Shown: positions 15,160-24,898 of the stretch, in pieces
How the letters are laid out: each line of letters starts with the position of its first letter
Numbering within the stretch: position 1 is the stretch's first letter
Origin: Methylibium sp.
GTDB lineage: Bacteria; Pseudomonadota; Gammaproteobacteria; Burkholderiales; Burkholderiaceae_C
Direction of reading: 5' to 3'
NCBI GenBank assembly: GCA_013824165.1
Contig: PNNH01000076.1
Coordinates: 1-64,000 of the forward strand
DNA length: 64,000 nucleotides
Made by a program: the position numbers and the translations under genes
Notes under the pieces: model-generated
Databases searched by the model: none
Seen by the model: the letters and a program-made list of their open reading frames with translations, nothing else
What the model was told of the DNA's origin: nothing

Positions 15160-17028
15160 TCACTTCTGTTGCTCGCGCTCGCGCTTGCTGACGACCCCGT
15201 CGGCAGCTTCGCCGCGGCCGCGCTTCTCGCCGCGCTCTTCACTGGGACGCGCCCGCTCGGGCGCCGGCTGAGGCACGCGTGCCGGAACCGGCATGGGCAT
15301 CGCGCGTTCGACGGGGCGCTGCTCCATCGGACGCTCCATCGGACGCTCAATGGCCCGCTCTACCGGCCGTTGCGGCGGCATCGCAATCTGCGGCTGCTGA
15401 AAGCCCGGTGCACTGCCGCGCTCGATGCGGCGCTCAGCCGGCTCGGCCCGCTCATTGCGCTGCTGGGCGCGCTCGATCGCCGACATCGGCACGCCAGAAT
15501 CGGCACCACGCTCGATGCGTTCAATCCGCTCGATGCGTTCGGCCCGCTCGTTGCGCTGCTCGGTCTGCTGCCAGGCCCGCTCCGGTGCGGACATCGGCAC
15601 ACCCGGCTCGCCGCGCTGCGGGCGCGGTGCATCGATCGGATCAGCCGGCCGTGGCGGCATAGGCCGCACGGGCACCGGCACCGGCGCGCCGGGCACCTGT
15701 GGCGCCTGCACGTTCGGCACTTGGACCTGCGGCGGCTGCCCCAGCGGCGGCGTCACTTGGGGTGGCTGGGGACGCGGCACCCCTGTGCCACCCTGGCCGC
15801 GGCCCGGGTGCACCGGCAAGCCCAGGCCAGGCTCGTCGCGCGGCCGCGGCGGCCGCTGCACGCCATCGCCTGGGCGCGGCACATAGACCGGATCATGGTC
15901 GCGGTTGATGCGCTCACGGTAGTTGGGGGTATGGCGGTAATGCGGCTGATAGACCTGATAGGGCGCCAGCGGCGCCCACATGCCCGGGCGCGGCGGCGGC
16001 GGGCGCGAACCGCCAATCGTCACACCGACGCTCAAATGCGGGCCACTGCTCCAGGCCACCAGGGCAGGCGAATAGACCGGGCGCGCCACATAGCGCCCCG
16101 GGGCCCAGCCCCAGCGCCCGCCAACGCGCACCCACCGGCCATAGTGAAAAGGCGCAAAGCCCCAGGGCTGCGCATCCACCCAGGTCCAGCCCCAGCGCGC
16201 AGTCCAGACCCAGCGGCCATGCTGGTAAGGCGCCCAGTCCACCGCCACTTGGGTCGGATACCAGAGGGCGCCGTACTCCTCATGCCGGTCCCAGCGCCCA
16301 AAGCGGTCCAGATCCTCGGCCCCCGTCATCTCGGGCGAGACATAGCGATGCGCCGTCATTTCGCCCTCGGTCTCACGCTGGTTCTGCAGCCAGCGGGCAA
16401 AGCTGTCGCGCTCCACCGATTGGCGCTCGGTGCGCGGTCCCTGGCTCCACCACAGCTCGGCCTGCTCGCCAGGCGCCAGCCACACCGGCTCGGCCTCAGC
16501 CGCACGGAACTCGAAGCGCGCGCGGCCCTGCCAGGCCATCGCCCGGCTGCCCCGCTCCAGCTGGTCGACGCGGAACATACCCTCGCCGTCCAGGAACAGC
16601 CGGCCCTCGCGCGTCAGCAGCCGGTAGTCCTGTGCCTGCTCGCGGCTGCGCAGCTTCAGCGCCAGGCCGCCGCGCTCCACGCGCAACAGCACGCGCTCAT
16701 CGTCCATGCGCTCGACTTCCAGCTCGCTGCGCTCATCCAGCCACAGCGTGGTCGAGCCGATACGCAAGGTGATGCGGCTGCTGCCGTCGCTGCGCAGGCG
16801 GTCGCCCTCGGCCACGGTCTGGTTGCGCGCCAGGCGTTCCCAGTCGCGGCTCTGGCTATCAAAGATCCAGGCCTCGCCGCTGATATCGGACACGCGGCCG
16901 GCGCGCGCCGGCGGATCCTCGGCCCGTGCCGGCAAGGCCAGCAGCAGACTCAGCAAGCCCAGCAGGCCGATCAGGCCCAACCAGATGACCCGGTTCGGAT
17001 CGGGAATGGCAATATGACGACGCTTCAT
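15160..17028 (-). CDS. FecR-like, DUF6600-type exported protein with low-complexity tail
   Basis: A 622-residue protein. Start 17028 was chosen because GGAGAG lies upstream and a membrane/signal helix (VIWLGLIGLLGLLSLLLALPARA) follows. Residues about 40-190 resemble a FecR beta domain (GRVSDISGEAWIFD, RLRSDGSSRITLRIG). Residues about 240-330 are rich in Trp/Tyr (YGRWVWTARWGWTWVDAQPW, YGRWVRVGGRWGWAPGRYV), typical of DUF6600 proteins. The last 250 residues are Pro/Arg/Glu rich with short repeats such as ERIERIERIERG and ERPMERPMEQRP. Probably an envelope protein; function unknown. Confidence 0.72.
   Translation of the reverse strand: MKRRHIAIPDPNRVIWLGLIGLLGLLSLLLALPARAEDPPARAGRVSDISGEAWIFDSQSRDWERLARNQTVAEGDRLRSDGSSRITLRIGSTTLWLDERSELEVERMDDERVLLRVERGGLALKLRSREQAQDYRLLTREGRLFLDGEGMFRVDQLERGSRAMAWQGRARFEFRAAEAEPVWLAPGEQAELWWSQGPRTERQSVERDSFARWLQNQRETEGEMTAHRYVSPEMTGAEDLDRFGRWDRHEEYGALWYPTQVAVDWAPYQHGRWVWTARWGWTWVDAQPWGFAPFHYGRWVRVGGRWGWAPGRYVARPVYSPALVAWSSGPHLSVGVTIGGSRPPPPRPGMWAPLAPYQVYQPHYRHTPNYRERINRDHDPVYVPRPGDGVQRPPRPRDEPGLGLPVHPGRGQGGTGVPRPQPPQVTPPLGQPPQVQVPNVQAPQVPGAPVPVPVRPMPPRPADPIDAPRPQRGEPGVPMSAPERAWQQTEQRNERAERIERIERIERGADSGVPMSAIERAQQRNERAEPAERRIERGSAPGFQQPQIAMPPQRPVERAIERPMERPMEQRPVERAMPMPVPARVPQPAPERARPSEERGEKRGRGEAADGVVSKREREQQK
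15322..15369. repeat. 12-bp tandem repeat inside the DUF6600-type gene
   Basis: Four consecutive 12-base units of the form CTCCATCGGACG (two identical, two diverged) encode ERPM-like repeats. A second, 18-base repeated stretch (CGCTCGATGCGTTC twice) lies near 15509-15545 and encodes ERIERIER. Both keep the frame, so copy-number changes would alter tail length only. Confidence 0.65.
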
Positions 17029-17117
17029 GCGACTCTCCTCGGCACAGGCACTCAACGTGCGCGAGCCGCGCTGCGCCGACCACATTTACAAAAATAAACC
17101 GATTCCGGGCGTCGCCT

Positions 17118-17654
17118 TCAATCGTCCGCCGCCGGGTCCAGCTCGGGAAACAGCACCGAGGTGAACCCGAAACGGCTGAAATCCTTCACCCGCATCGGGT
17201 ACAGCACGCCATCCAGGTGGTCGCACTCATGCTGCACCACGCGGGCATGGAAGCCGTCAGCCTCGCGTTCGATGGGATTGCCGTCGACGTCGAAGCCGCG
17301 GTAGCGGATGCGCGCGCTGCGAGGCACCACGCCGCGCAGGCCCGGCACCGACAGGCAGCCTTCCCAGCCCTCTTCCTGCTCGGGCCCCAGTGGCTCGATC
17401 ACCGGGTTCAGCAGCACCGTGGGCGGCACCGGCGGGGCATCCGGGTAGCGGGTGATGCGCTCGTAGCCAAAGATCACCAGCCGCAGGTCCACGCCGATCT
17501 GCGGCGCCGCCAAGCCGGCGCCCTGCGCGGCCTTCATGGTCTCGAACATATCGGCCACCAGTTGGTGCAGCTCGGGCGTGCCGAACGCGGTCACCGGCTG
17601 CGCCACGCGCAGCAAACGGGCGTCGCCCATCTTCAGAATTTCGTGCACGGCCAT
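17118..17654 (-). CDS. def: Peptide deformylase
   Basis: A 178-residue metalloenzyme that removes the N-formyl group from nascent proteins. All three motifs are intact: [10 protein letters not shown] (motif 1), EGCLSVPG (motif 2, metal-binding Cys) and QHECDHLDG (motif 3, HExxH). GGAAG precedes the ATG. Usually bacteria pair def with fmt; here it stands alone, so this may be the second deformylase of the genome. Confidence 0.95.
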   Translation of the reverse strand: MAVHEILKMGDARLLRVAQPVTAFGTPELHQLVADMFETMKAAQGAGLAAPQIGVDLRLVIFGYERITRYPDAPPVPPTVLLNPVIEPLGPEQEEGWEGCLSVPGLRGVVPRSARIRYRGFDVDGNPIEREADGFHARVVQHECDHLDGVLYPMRVKDFSRFGFTSVLFPELDPAADD

Positions 17655-17711
17655 TTCAGATGCTTCCTTGCGCTATGGTGGCGGGCATTCTATGTACGGA
17701 GACTGTTCCCG

Positions 17712-18677
17712 ATGCCCGACTTTCTGCAAGCCCTGGGCGATGGCATCTATGCCATTGACACCGGCTTCCAGCGCGATCGTTTCGACGCTGCCTACCTGAT
17801 CACCGAAGCCGGCCGCGCTGCCTTCATCGACACTGGCACCAACCACAGCGTGCCGCGCCTGCTGGCCAGCCTGGATGCGCTGGGCATCGCGCGCGAGGCG
17901 GTGGACTGGGTCATCCCCACCCATGTGCACCTGGACCACGCCGGCGGTGTGGGCCTGTTGATGCAGTCGCTGCCCACGGCTCGCCTGCTGGTGCATCCGC
18001 GCGGACTGCGCCATCTGGTGAGCCCGGCAGCGCTGTGGGCCGGCGCGCTGGCCGTCTATGGCGAAGAGGAAATGCAGCGCAGCTATGGTCGCCTGGTCGG
18101 CGTGCCCGAAGAACGCGCCGAGGCCAGCCACGACGGCCAGGTGATCACCCTGTCCGGCCGGCCACTGCGCCTGATCGACACCCCCGGCCACGCGCGCCAC
18201 CACCACTGCATCTGGGACGAACGCAGCGGTGGCTGGTTCACCGGCGACACCTTCGGCATCGCGTATCCGGAGTTCACACGCGCGCCGGACGGCGCGCCCT
18301 GGCTGTTTCCCACCAGCACGCCGGTGCAGTTCGAGCCCGAGGCACTGCGCGCCTCGGTGGCGCGGCTTTTAGAGAAATCACCGCGCGCGATGTATCTGAC
18401 GCATTACAGCCGCGTGGGTCGCAGCGCCGACGAAGTGCGCGCGCTGGCCGCCTACCTGCTGCAACTGGTCGACGCCATGGTGGCCGCCGCGCAGGCCGTG
18501 AAAGACCTGGCCGGGCCGGAGCGCCATAGCGCGCTGAAAGCGCGCCTGCTGGCGCTGTATCAGCAAGAGGCCTGCGCGCACCAGCCGGCGCTGACGCCCG
18601 AAGCCGTGGCCGAGCTGCTGGCTTCGGATGTGGAGCTGAACGCACAGGGCCTGGCCGTGTGGCTGGACAAAACGTAG
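17712..18677 (+). CDS. Metallo-beta-lactamase-fold hydrolase
   Basis: A 321-residue protein with the metal-binding motif THVHLDHAGG near residue 78, a second-metal His in DTPGHARHHH, and the Asp in GWFTGDTFG. These are the core residues of the fold. The C-terminal 90 residues are helical. Substrate unknown; the HARHHH context is shared by many uncharacterised family members. The start 17712 follows GGAGACTGTTCCCG and is 57 bases from the divergent def gene. Confidence 0.83.
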   Translation: MPDFLQALGDGIYAIDTGFQRDRFDAAYLITEAGRAAFIDTGTNHSVPRLLASLDALGIAREAVDWVIPTHVHLDHAGGVGLLMQSLPTARLLVHPRGLRHLVSPAALWAGALAVYGEEEMQRSYGRLVGVPEERAEASHDGQVITLSGRPLRLIDTPGHARHHHCIWDERSGGWFTGDTFGIAYPEFTRAPDGAPWLFPTSTPVQFEPEALRASVARLLEKSPRAMYLTHYSRVGRSADEVRALAAYLLQLVDAMVAAAQAVKDLAGPERHSALKARLLALYQQEACAHQPALTPEAVAELLASDVELNAQGLAVWLDKT

Positions 18678-18694
18678 CAGGCCGGGGCGCTCGA

Positions 18695-18700
18695 TACAAT
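18695..18700 (+). promoter_or_regulatory. Probable -10 box of the 18707 gene (leaderless)
   Basis: TACAAT lies six bases before the ATG at 18707 and has no Shine-Dalgarno sequence after it. No good -35 box is visible. Confidence 0.4.
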
Positions 18701-18706
18701 CGCTGC

Positions 18707-19060
18707 ATGCTCCGCTGCCTGCGCGTCCTTGTCATTGCCCTGCTGCTTCCGGCTTACTGCCTGGCAGCGGTCGGCGTCGGCAAGAGCCTGCCCTACAGTG
18801 CGGGTGCGGACTCGGTCCTGATCGAAGGGCACACGAACCCTGAGCATCTTGACGACGACCGAGCCGCCAATGTTGACGACCTGTTTCTGGAGTTGGGCGA
18901 CACCTCCGACGATGTGGCCGAAGTCCTGACGCAGGGCTGCGCTTGCTGGCCCAGCTCGTCCTTGCTTCAGGCCATCCCGGCAGGGGCTGCCGAGCAAGCC
19001 AGGGCAAGAACACCGGACAAGCTGCTGCGGCCGCCCATCGCGGCGGTTCCGCGCGCCTGA
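18707..19060 (+). CDS. Hypothetical exported protein
   Basis: A 117-residue open frame with a signal peptide (MLRCLRVLVIALLLPAYCLA) and an acidic middle (HLDDDRAANVDDLFLELGDTSDDV). It has two cysteines near CACW and no recognised domain. The start 18707 is preceded by TACAAT at 18695. No family could be named. Confidence 0.5.
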   Translation: MLRCLRVLVIALLLPAYCLAAVGVGKSLPYSAGADSVLIEGHTNPEHLDDDRAANVDDLFLELGDTSDDVAEVLTQGCACWPSSSLLQAIPAGAAEQARARTPDKLLRPPIAAVPRA

Positions 19061-19187
19061 CCGACAACGCAAGGCCGCCCTGCCTCGCGGGCTGTTCGCA
19101 TTGATCGATGCTGCGGAGCGGATTCCGCACAGCCTTTGCATTCCCTGCCGTCACGCCCTGCCGCTGACCGCGCTCGACCAAGCCCCT

Positions 19188-20501
19188 ATGGAAATCGCCC
19201 TACTCTTTGCCCTGATCCTGATCAACGGCCTGTTTGCCATGTCCGAAATCGCTCTGGTGACGGCGCGCAAAGCCCGCATGCAGAAGCTGATCGATGAAGG
19301 CGACAAGGCCGCCGCTGCGGCCGTCAAGCTCGGCGAGGATCCGACCCGCTTTCTCTCCACCATCCAGATCGGCATCACGTCCATCGGTGTGCTCAACGGT
19401 ATCGTCGGTGAGGCCGCGCTGGCCGGTCCGCTGGCACATTGGCTGCAGGGCCTGGGCCTGGCGATCGAGTATGCCGGGCCGATCAGCACGATTCTGGTAG
19501 TGGTGGTGATCACGTACTTCTCGATCGTGCTGGGCGAGCTCGTGCCCAAGCGGTTGGGTCAGTCCAACCCTGAAGCCGTGGCACGGCTGGTGGCCACGCC
19601 CATCTCGGCGCTGGCGATTGCAACCAAGCCCTTTGTTCGCTTGCTGTCAGGCTCGACCAATGCCTTGCTGCGCCTGCTGGGCGTCAAGGCCAGCAACAGC
19701 TTCAACGTCACTGAGGAAGAGATCCACGCGGTGCTGGCCGAAGGCACCAGCGCCGGCGTGATCGAGTCGCACGAGCACACCATGGTGCGCAATGTGTTTC
19801 GCCTCGACGACCGCCAGATCGGGTCGCTGATGGTGCCCCGCGGCGACGTCGTCTGTCTGGACCTGAACCTGCCTCTGCAGGAGAACCTGAGCCGCATCGA
19901 GGCTTCCGACCATGCCCGTTTCCCGGTGGTGCGCGACGGTCTCAATGACATCGTCGGCGTGGTCAATGCCCGTCAGCTGCTGTCGCAACTGGTGCGCGGC
20001 GGTGCGCCCAAGCTCGACGAGCATCTGCAGCAGCCGCTCTATGTGCCCGAGACGCTGACCGGCATGGAGCTGCTGGACAACTTCCGCAGCTCGGATGTGC
20101 ACATGGCGTTCGTGATCGACGAATACGGTGAGGTCCAGGGCCTGCTGACCCTGCAGGATCTGGTCGAGGCCATCACGGGCGAGTTCCAGCCCGGCGACCC
20201 GGCCGACGCCTGGGCCGTGAAGCGCGAGGACGGCTCCTGGCTGCTCGACGGACACATCCCGGTGCCCGAGCTGAAGGACCGACTGGAGCTGGACGCCGTG
20301 CCCGAGGAAGAGCGCGGCCGCTACCACACGCTCAGCGGCATGATGATGCTGCTGACCGGCCGCTTGCCCAAGGTAGCCGACTCCGTGGAGTGGGAAGGCT
20401 GGCGCTTCGAAATCGTCGACATGGACGGCAAAACCATCGACAAGGTGCTGGCGATGCGGCCGGCGCAGCGAGAGGAGCAGCGCCATGGCGCGTCGGTCTG
20501 A
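19188..20501 (+). CDS. CNNM/CorC-type hemolysin-family membrane protein
   Basis: A 437-residue protein. DUF21/CNNM transmembrane domain (residues 1-190, with NGLFAMSEIALVTARKARMQ and VVITYFSIVLGELVPKRL), a CBS pair (about 200-345, FPVVRDGLNDIVGVV and VIDEYGEVQGLLTLQDLVEAI), and a C-terminal CorC/HlyC transporter-associated domain. Family members influence Mg/Co efflux. Start 19188 was chosen because the membrane helix begins there; upstream residues are non-membrane and poorly supported. Confidence 0.88.
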   Translation: MEIALLFALILINGLFAMSEIALVTARKARMQKLIDEGDKAAAAAVKLGEDPTRFLSTIQIGITSIGVLNGIVGEAALAGPLAHWLQGLGLAIEYAGPISTILVVVVITYFSIVLGELVPKRLGQSNPEAVARLVATPISALAIATKPFVRLLSGSTNALLRLLGVKASNSFNVTEEEIHAVLAEGTSAGVIESHEHTMVRNVFRLDDRQIGSLMVPRGDVVCLDLNLPLQENLSRIEASDHARFPVVRDGLNDIVGVVNARQLLSQLVRGGAPKLDEHLQQPLYVPETLTGMELLDNFRSSDVHMAFVIDEYGEVQGLLTLQDLVEAITGEFQPGDPADAWAVKREDGSWLLDGHIPVPELKDRLELDAVPEEERGRYHTLSGMMMLLTGRLPKVADSVEWEGWRFEIVDMDGKTIDKVLAMRPAQREEQRHGASV

Positions 20502-20982
20502 GCTGGTGCTCGCTGCCTTGCTGCTGGTGCCGCTGAGCTTCACCCTGCAGGCTTGCTCTGATGGATACCCCGATGAAGATGCGGTGCTCATCAGCCCGTT
20601 CGACATGCGCAACGAGCAAAGGATCGAAGCGCTGAACCAGATCGGCGCACGCGCCCACCGCGAGCAGCATTGGCACTTCGAGCTGGCAGAGGCATGCCAG
20701 CTGACGGTCAGCCACAGGCGCCAGGGCTCCCGTGCTCAAGCCCGGGAACTGAGGCTGGAGCGCTCCATGGACATCGAGATGGTCTTCGACAAGCAGAACG
20801 AAACCTTCGACCTGCACCTGATGGCCAGCGCGGACGCCGATGCAGAGCGACTCGCCCCCCTGCTGATCAGCACAGCCTGGACCGAGGCGGTGCAAGCCGA
20901 CCTGCTGCTGCAACTGCTGATGCGCGACTGCGCCGCAGGCAGCGCCAGCGACACCCGCCCAGGGCAGAACGCTGCCGCATGA
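20485..20982 (+). CDS. Small lipoprotein
   Basis: A 165-residue protein with a lipoprotein signal (ELVLAALLLVPLSFTLQAC, lipobox LQAC). The mature part is charged, with no domain I recognise. It overlaps the end of the CNNM gene by 17 bases in another frame and is probably co-translated with it. Start follows GAGAGGAGCAGCGCC. Confidence 0.62.
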   Translation: MARRSELVLAALLLVPLSFTLQACSDGYPDEDAVLISPFDMRNEQRIEALNQIGARAHREQHWHFELAEACQLTVSHRRQGSRAQARELRLERSMDIEMVFDKQNETFDLHLMASADADAERLAPLLISTAWTEAVQADLLLQLLMRDCAAGSASDTRPGQNAAA

Positions 20983-21115
20983 TCTGACGCCGGGAGCGCG
21001 GCAGATGTAGGAAGCTGCCGACTTTTGGCACGGCTCGGGCGTTGCCCGCTCCGGTGAGCGCCACAAGGACAGCCCGAGCCCGCGAGGCCCGCCAGCTGCC
21101 GTGGCCCAAGCCCGC

Positions 21116-21838
21116 TCAGCCCGCCAGCGCCACGTAGACTTCCTGCACATCGTCGTTCGCGTCGATGGCGGCGAGAAAGGCTTCCACTTCTTCCAGCTCG
21201 GCCGCGCCCAGCGTGGCTGGGTTCCTGGGCCGGTAGCCCAGCTTGGCCGAGTTCACATTGAAGCCCTGCGCCGGCAGCGCGCGGCAGACGAGGTCGAGGT
21301 CGGCCGCATCGGTGTAGAACTGCGCGCCGCCGCCCTCGCCGCTGTCTTCGTCAGGCGCCAGGATCTCGAAGTCCTGCGCGCCGGCCTCGATGGCGGCCAA
21401 CTCGGCATCGGCGCCCGGCTGCAGCGGGCTGGCTTCGATGATGCCCACATGGTCGAAATCCCAGCTGACCGAGCCGCTGACGCCCTGCTGGCCCTTGCGG
21501 AACAGCACGCGCATGTCCGAAGCGGTGCGGTTCACGTTGTCGGTCAGGCATTCGACGATCACCGCCACGCGGTGCGGCGCAAAGCCCTCATAGGTGACGC
21601 GCTCGAAGCTCACCGCCTCGCCCAGCAGGCCGGCGCCCTTCTTGATGGCGCGCTCCAGCGTGTCACGTGGCATCGAGGCCTTCTTGGCCTGCTCCACCAC
21701 CATGCGCAGCCGCGCATTCATGTCCGGGTCGGCGCCGTTGCGCGCCGCCTGCATGATTTCCTTGGACAGCTTGGTGAACATCCGGCCCTTGGCATTCGCC
21801 GCGATGTCCTTGTGCTTGGCTTTCCACTGTGCGCCCAT
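21116..21838 (-). CDS. YebC/PmpR-family regulator, [10 protein letters not shown]-type
   Basis: A 240-residue YebC/TACO1-family protein. The N-terminus ([19 protein letters not shown]) resembles the YeeN-like second copy found in beta- and gamma-proteobacteria instead of the classic MAGHSKWAN. The core [40 protein letters not shown] is typical. Family members act as transcription regulators and/or relieve ribosome stalling at proline stretches. A ruvC neighbour, usual for the classic copy, is absent. Confidence 0.9.
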   Translation of the reverse strand: MGAQWKAKHKDIAANAKGRMFTKLSKEIMQAARNGADPDMNARLRMVVEQAKKASMPRDTLERAIKKGAGLLGEAVSFERVTYEGFAPHRVAVIVECLTDNVNRTASDMRVLFRKGQQGVSGSVSWDFDHVGIIEASPLQPGADAELAAIEAGAQDFEILAPDEDSGEGGGAQFYTDAADLDLVCRALPAQGFNVNSAKLGYRPRNPATLGAAELEEVEAFLAAIDANDDVQEVYVALAG

Positions 21839-22032
21839 ACGCTTGCTTCGCTTTCTCTCGTGTTTATCGTGCCGTTGCTCGGCTTGGAACGACTGGCCTT
21901 ATACACCCTCGCCCTGGCAGGGGCCGCCGCCAAGACTTTCCCTTCATTCGCGTTGAATGGCCCCGCTCGAGACCGGGTTTGACCGATGTCCAGCGCGCGC
22001 CCTACATTGCAAGAAAAGCGTTGGGGTTCACG

Positions 22033-24876
22033 ATGGAATATCTGTTTCTGTCCAAGAGCGAGCTGGCAACGCTGGGGCAAAGCCTGCCGCTGAAGACGGG
22101 GCTTGATCATGCCCAGGCGCTGGTCGAACTGGCCTGGTACTGGCGCCAGACCGACAGCCGGCAGGCGCTCGCCTGGGTTGAGGCCGGCGAACGCGGTCTG
22201 GCTGAGCGGCGCGATCAAACGCCAGATGCAAAGCTGACTGCCGCCATCCCGAGCCTGCAAGCGCGTCTGCTGCTGGTGCGCGCCGAACTTCAGTTTCTGG
22301 CAGCCGAGCTCAAGCCGGCCTTGCAGACGGCGCTCCAGGCAGAAGCCCGGTTTGAGACCTGCCAGGACCTGGCAGGCCTGGGCGATGCGCAGTGGCTGTG
22401 CGCTCAGATCCTGGAAGACAGCGGCCAGGCTGGCGCGGCCGCTGCCGCGATGGACGCCGCGCAAACGACCTATCAGGCGGCGGGTGATGCCGACAGGCTG
22501 CACGCCTTGCAGGCACGCCGCTTGACGCGCTCGGTGTTTGAGGATCCGGCCGCTGCGGCAAAGGCCTTGCAGCAGTCCTTTGCGCCGGAGCGGCACTGGC
22601 CCTTGCCCGTGGCGTTCTGGGTCAGCAGTGCACACGGCCTGGTCTGCGCCATGACCGGTGACCCCGCGGCCTCGATCAAGCACTTCTTGCGCGCCTATGA
22701 GGTCGGGCTGGACATGGGTCAGCTGAGGTTCGCGCTGGTGGCGGGCAGCAACGCCGCGGAATCGTTTCTGCGCCTGGGCGATCTGGACACCGCCTTGACC
22801 ATGCACGAAGAGCAGTTGCTGCTGGGGCGCCAGGTGGGATGGCCGGCCAGCCTGGGGCTGTGCCTGTTCAAGCTCGGCAGCGCCATGCGGGCCTTGGGCC
22901 GCCTCGCCGAGGCGCGTGGTTTTCTGCAGGAAAGCGCCCAGCAATTGGCCAAGGTGCCAGGCTCACGCTCGCAGGCCCAGGTGCTGGTGGAGCTGGCCGA
23001 GTTGGAGCTTGCGGACGGGCACTGCGCCAGCGCCGCAGAGGCCTTTGAGGCCTTGCTGGCGCAGCGCGATGTCAAGCTGTCTGCAGACTTGCTGCTGATC
23101 GCACACCTTGGCCAGGCGGCTGCACTGCTGCAGCTGGGGCAGCAGCAGGCCGCCAGCGCTGCAGCCGCCACCGCCCTGAACTTGGCCAAGAACTTGGGCG
23201 ACGTGCTGGGACAGGTGAAGGCGCTGCAGATCGCCGCCCAGATGCCGGACGCGGCGCATCTGCAGTGCTTGCAGCAGGCACTCGCGCTGGCGAGCACCAT
23301 CAAAGGTTATGCCGCGACGCCAGAGCTGCTGCAGCAACTGGCCGCTGCCGAGGCCGCTGCGGGTCAGCACCAGGCGGCCTATGAACATGGACTGGCCGCT
23401 CATCAGGCCTACTGCAACAGCCAGACCGCGGCGGTGCAACGGCGCTCAGTGGCGCTGCGGGTCAAGTATGAGCTGGAGCAGGCGCAGGCGCAGACGGCCT
23501 TGCACCGCCAGGCTGCCGAGGCCTTGCGTGAGACCAACGCGACGCTGGAGAGTCTGGGCGCTATGGGGCGGGAAATCACCGCCTGCCTGCGGGCCGAGAG
23601 CGTTTTCGAGACCCTGCACAAGCATGTGGACCAGTTGCTGGACGCCAGCTGCTTCCTGGTCTTCATGGTGGCTGAGCCGCCTGCGGGAGAAGTGGCTGAG
23701 GGCCAGTTGCTGCTGTCCTACGGCATCGAGAACGGCCGGGCCTTGGCGCCCGAGACACTCGCCTTGGACGGCGACTCGGTGTTAGCCCGCTGCGCCCGTG
23801 AGCGTGAAGAGCTGCTGATCAATCTGGCACCCGAGAGCGACGGTGCGCCGCGCCAGATCCCGGGCACGCTGAACACCATGAGTCTCTTGTTCGGCCCGCT
23901 GCTGGCCGGCGACCGATTGCTGGGGGTGCTCTCGATCCAGTCGCCGCATCAGCATGCCTACGGCGATCGGGAGCGTTTCATCTTCAAGGCGCTGTGCGCA
24001 TACGGTGCGATCGCACTGGACAACGCGGCGGCCTACACCCGAACCGAAGCCGCCCAACAGCAGACGCATGCCGCCTTGCTGGAGTTGCGGCGCGTGCAGC
24101 GCGACCTGATCGAGCGCGAGAAGCTCGCGGCACTGGGTTCGCTGGTGGCGGGCGTGGCCCATGAGCTCAACACGCCGATCGGCAACAGCCTGCTGGTGGC
24201 CAGCACCTTGCAATCGGAGAGCGCCTCACTCGCGCTGGCGCTGCAACAGGGCAACTTGCGACGATCGCAGCTGGATCAGTTCAGTGGCGCAGCCGAGAAT
24301 GCCTGCAGCATGCTGGTGCGCAATCTCGCGCGCGCCGCCGAGCTGGTCAGCAGCTTCAAGCAACTCGCCGCAGATCAGACCTCGGAGCGCCGCCGCGCCT
24401 TCTCACTGCAACAGACCTGCCAGGAACTGGCGCTGACGCTGAAGCACCTGCTGGAGCGCGACGGCCACAGCTTGCGCCTGGACGTGGATGAGCGTCTGAC
24501 GCTGGACAGCTACCCGGGCCCTTTGGGTCAGGTGCTCAGCAATCTGGTTCTCAATGCCATTCGCCACGGCTTCGACGGCCGGCACGGCGGCGTGATGACA
24601 CTGAGCGCCCATGCGCAAGGGTCACACCATGTGCTGCTGAAGTTCGAGGATGACGGGCACGGCATCGCGGCCGAACACCTGGACCGGATCTTCGAGCCGT
24701 TCTTCACCACCCGGCTGGGCCAGGGAGGGAGCGGCTTGGGCCTGCATGTGAGCTACAACATCGTGAGCAATGTGCTGGGCGGCAACATCACGGTCAGTAG
24801 TGTCGTGGGCCAGGGCACCAGCTTCACGCTGCTGCTGCCGCTGGTCGCGCCGGTCGCGGGGCCGCTGCCAGCTTGA
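22033..24876 (+). CDS. Soluble TPR-GAF sensor histidine kinase
   Basis: 947 residues. Residues about 1-480 are TPR-like helical repeats, followed by a coiled coil (KYELEQAQAQTALHRQAAEA). A GAF domain lies around 530-680. The kinase core has the H-box VAGVAHELNTPIGN (phospho-His), N-box SNLVLNAIRHG, G1 EDDGHGIA and G2 GGSGLGLHV. No membrane helix is present, so it senses a cytoplasmic signal or protein partner. No response regulator lies nearby; the convergent PAS-GGDEF gene is 22 bases away. Start 22033 is the family-like one; 68 extra upstream residues would overlap the divergent yebC. Confidence 0.86.
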   Translation: MEYLFLSKSELATLGQSLPLKTGLDHAQALVELAWYWRQTDSRQALAWVEAGERGLAERRDQTPDAKLTAAIPSLQARLLLVRAELQFLAAELKPALQTALQAEARFETCQDLAGLGDAQWLCAQILEDSGQAGAAAAAMDAAQTTYQAAGDADRLHALQARRLTRSVFEDPAAAAKALQQSFAPERHWPLPVAFWVSSAHGLVCAMTGDPAASIKHFLRAYEVGLDMGQLRFALVAGSNAAESFLRLGDLDTALTMHEEQLLLGRQVGWPASLGLCLFKLGSAMRALGRLAEARGFLQESAQQLAKVPGSRSQAQVLVELAELELADGHCASAAEAFEALLAQRDVKLSADLLLIAHLGQAAALLQLGQQQAASAAAATALNLAKNLGDVLGQVKALQIAAQMPDAAHLQCLQQALALASTIKGYAATPELLQQLAAAEAAAGQHQAAYEHGLAAHQAYCNSQTAAVQRRSVALRVKYELEQAQAQTALHRQAAEALRETNATLESLGAMGREITACLRAESVFETLHKHVDQLLDASCFLVFMVAEPPAGEVAEGQLLLSYGIENGRALAPETLALDGDSVLARCAREREELLINLAPESDGAPRQIPGTLNTMSLLFGPLLAGDRLLGVLSIQSPHQHAYGDRERFIFKALCAYGAIALDNAAAYTRTEAAQQQTHAALLELRRVQRDLIEREKLAALGSLVAGVAHELNTPIGNSLLVASTLQSESASLALALQQGNLRRSQLDQFSGAAENACSMLVRNLARAAELVSSFKQLAADQTSERRRAFSLQQTCQELALTLKHLLERDGHSLRLDVDERLTLDSYPGPLGQVLSNLVLNAIRHGFDGRHGGVMTLSAHAQGSHHVLLKFEDDGHGIAAEHLDRIFEPFFTTRLGQGGSGLGLHVSYNIVSNVLGGNITVSSVVGQGTSFTLLLPLVAPVAGPLPA

Positions 24877-24898
24877 ATCCGCCCAGCGCGGGCGCGCT

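Noticed and set aside
15169-17097. 642-residue plus-strand frame opposite the DUF6600-type gene
   Set aside because: The minus frame has a signal peptide, FecR-like and Trp-rich motifs and a ribosome site; the plus frame is repetitive Arg/His-rich shadow.
21829-22032. 68-residue N-terminal extension of the TPR-GAF kinase
   Set aside because: It would overlap the divergent yebC start and lacks helical-repeat character; ATG 22033 starts the TPR-like region.
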